From the NCBI GenBank assembly GCA_007120685.1, contig SKNG01000396.1, positions 1 to 5,411 of the forward strand: DNA of 5,411 bases, written 5' to 3'. The stretch comes from Paracoccaceae bacterium (lineage in GTDB: Bacteria > Pseudomonadota > Alphaproteobacteria > Rhodobacterales > Rhodobacteraceae). The position numbers and the translations under genes are program-made. Positions 4,545 through 5,411 of this stretch are shown here, piece after piece; positions within the stretch are counted from its first letter, which is position 1; each line of letters starts with the position of its first letter. The notes beneath the pieces are model-generated. The model saw only the letters and a list, made by a program, of their open reading frames with translations. It searched no databases and was not told the DNA's origin.

Positions 4545-5411
4545 GAAGCAGGCTCGCTTTCTTCCGGAACGGGGAATTCTGGGCAGGATCGGCCGGCGGT
4601 GCAAGCGGCATGTCACCGACCAGCCGCGCGGTGCCCTGTAGCGCAATCAGCGCGCCGCCGATCAGCCCACGGGCCAGCATCCCCTCGGCCGCTGCCGCGC
4701 CCCGGTCCAGCGCCGCGGCGATGCGTGCGCGGTCCAGCGGCGGGACGCAGGTAGTGACCAGCCGCGCGCCAAGGTCGCTGTCAGGAGCCAGCGTGTCGGC
4801 CGGTTCGCGGATGATGGCGGGATCGCCCGGCAGGTCGGTGGCATTGGCGATCAGCGTGGCGGCGACATCGGCGGCGGGCGCATCGCGCGCGATCACGGTC
4901 ACGCTGTCGGCGACGCCCAGCGAGTGGCTGCGCCCCTTCACGCCGGAGGTGGCGACACCGCGCCAGGGGCCGTGCGGGGTGATTTCCAGCACGCCGGGCG
5001 AGGCAGGAAAAGCGGGGTTCACCACCACCCCCAGGCGGTAGGGTTCGGGCTCGCCGGCCGGGCCGGGAAAAAGGGCCTTCGAAGGCCCTTTCAACGCGCG
5101 TTCGAACGCGCGCTTACCGCCTCCCGCCGGCGGCGCCTGCATTGCGCGATCCCCGGCAAAGAACAGCGCGATATCGCCGCCATTGTTCACGAAAGCCCGA
5201 ACAACATCCGGCACCACCGCCATGGCCTGCAATACCGTCTCTGCCCCCGCGCCCGCCACCGCTGCCATCGGCGTCACGAAATCCGGCAGGTGCGCCCGCG
5301 CCGCCGCCGCCATGCGCTGCGCCACGGCGCCCTTCAGCGGGCAGGCCCCGGCCGCGACCGGCTGGCGCAGCAACGGCAGTTCGGCCACCAGTTCCGCCAG
5401 CAGCGTATCGA
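4537..5411 (-). CDS. UPF0280 family protein (ApbE-related), 5' end outside window
   Basis: Family of unknown reaction, distantly related to ApbE flavin transferases. The frame is open to the window edge. The visible residues begin DTLLAELVAELPLLRQPV, the usual interior of the family's N-terminal part, so the true start lies beyond 5411 and a GTG at 5388-5386 is internal. Counting from that GTG, motifs are FVTPMAAVAGAGAETVL at 37-53, AFVNNGGDIAL at 65-75 (equivalent to the ApbE GGD motif), GVATSGVKGRSHSLGVADSV at 144-163, and AADVAATLIANAT at 172-184. Between residues 80 and 117 there is an apparent insert, rich in Gly/Pro/Lys/Arg, encoded by two adjacent palindromes. The gene ends at TGA 4539-4537 and overlaps the PF06684 gene. 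Signal peptide status cannot be seen. The pairing with PF06684 and a TRAP importer suggests a role in handling an imported carboxylate; this is inference. Confidence 0.88.
   Translation of the reverse strand, partial: DTLLAELVAELPLLRQPVAAGACPLKGAVAQRMAAAARAHLPDFVTPMAAVAGAGAETVLQAMAVVPDVVRAFVNNGGDIALFFAGDRAMQAPPAGGGKRAFERALKGPSKALFPGPAGEPEPYRLGVVVNPAFPASPGVLEITPHGPWRGVATSGVKGRSHSLGVADSVTVIARDAPAADVAATLIANATDLPGDPAIIREPADTLAPDSDLGARLVTTCVPPLDRARIAAALDRGAAAAEGMLARGLIGGALIALQGTARLVGDMPLAPPADPAQNSPFRKKASLLHA
5070..5112. repeat. Pair of perfect palindromes centred on TTCGAA, in frame inside the UPF0280 gene
   Basis: Palindrome 1 spans 5070-5091 (22 bp, 11 bp per arm, core GGGCCTTCGAAGGCCC). Palindrome 2 spans 5095-5112 (18 bp, CGCGCGTTCGAACGCGCG). 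They are separated by 3 nt, their centres are 23 bp apart, and both are centred on TTCGAA. On the minus strand they are read without a stop as KRAFERALKGPSKALF. The surrounding protein (about 80-117 from the internal GTG) does not fit the conserved domain on either side, where family members usually pass from the GGDIAL strand to the next strand after a short turn. This looks like an inserted palindromic element, comparable in idea to the in-gene Rickettsia palindromic elements. Whether it is repeated in the genome cannot be seen here. Confidence 0.75.

Noticed and set aside
4545..4646. N-terminal extension of the PF06684 protein from a TTG at 4646-4644
   Set aside because: The extension is Arg-rich, overlaps the UPF0280 coding region by 110 nt, and goes beyond the family's normal length.
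3897..4754. Plus-strand 285-codon open frame over the PF06684 gene and part of the UPF0280 gene
   Set aside because: Arg/His/Gly/Ala-rich with no domain, and antisense to two conserved proteins.
5386..5388. GTG as the real start of the UPF0280 gene
   Set aside because: The frame continues upstream to the window edge with DTLLAEL, which fits the family's N-terminal region. The gene most likely starts outside the window.

Overview
The window is GC-rich and densely coded. Its codon use, Tat-like signal peptide, TRAP and TctC transport genes, and UPF0280/PF06684 gene pair suggest an alphaproteobacterium, most likely a member of the Rhodobacterales (Paracoccus/Rhodobacter/Roseobacter-like). That placement is inference from protein style; no marker gene is present. 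No tRNA, rRNA, CRISPR array or plasmid/phage gene was seen.

All host genes lie on the minus strand and read from high to low coordinates. In transcription order they are: (1) a UPF0280 (ApbE-related) protein whose start lies beyond position 5411; (2) a PF06684/DUF1185 'amino acid synthesis' family protein, overlapping gene 1 by 8 nt; (3) a 97-nt gap with two GC-rich hairpins; (4) dctP, the TRAP solute-binding protein; (5) an 89-nt gap with a strong stem-loop; (6) dctQ and dctM, the small and large TRAP membrane subunits, 4 nt apart; (7) an 83-nt, more AT-rich gap with a candidate promoter; (8) a TctC-type (tripartite tricarboxylate transporter) binding protein gene. The last gene is cut off by an insertion sequence. 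The last 39 codons of that element's transposase are readable on the plus strand from the left edge to position 121.

Genes 1-6 look like one transcription unit. A complete sodium-driven TRAP importer would bring an organic acid or amino-acid-like carboxylate into the cytoplasm, and the two enzyme-like proteins of unknown reaction are the natural candidates to act on it. The substrate cannot be read from the sequence. The orphan TctC gene has no TctA/TctB partner in the window and is probably dead, because the insertion replaces roughly its last fifth with about 14 codons of insertion-sequence DNA.

The most unusual item is inside the UPF0280 gene. Two adjacent perfect palindromes (22 and 18 bp), both centred on TTCGAA, are translated in frame into what looks like an extra peptide between two conserved parts of the domain. 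This resembles a palindromic element that has inserted into a coding sequence without breaking it.
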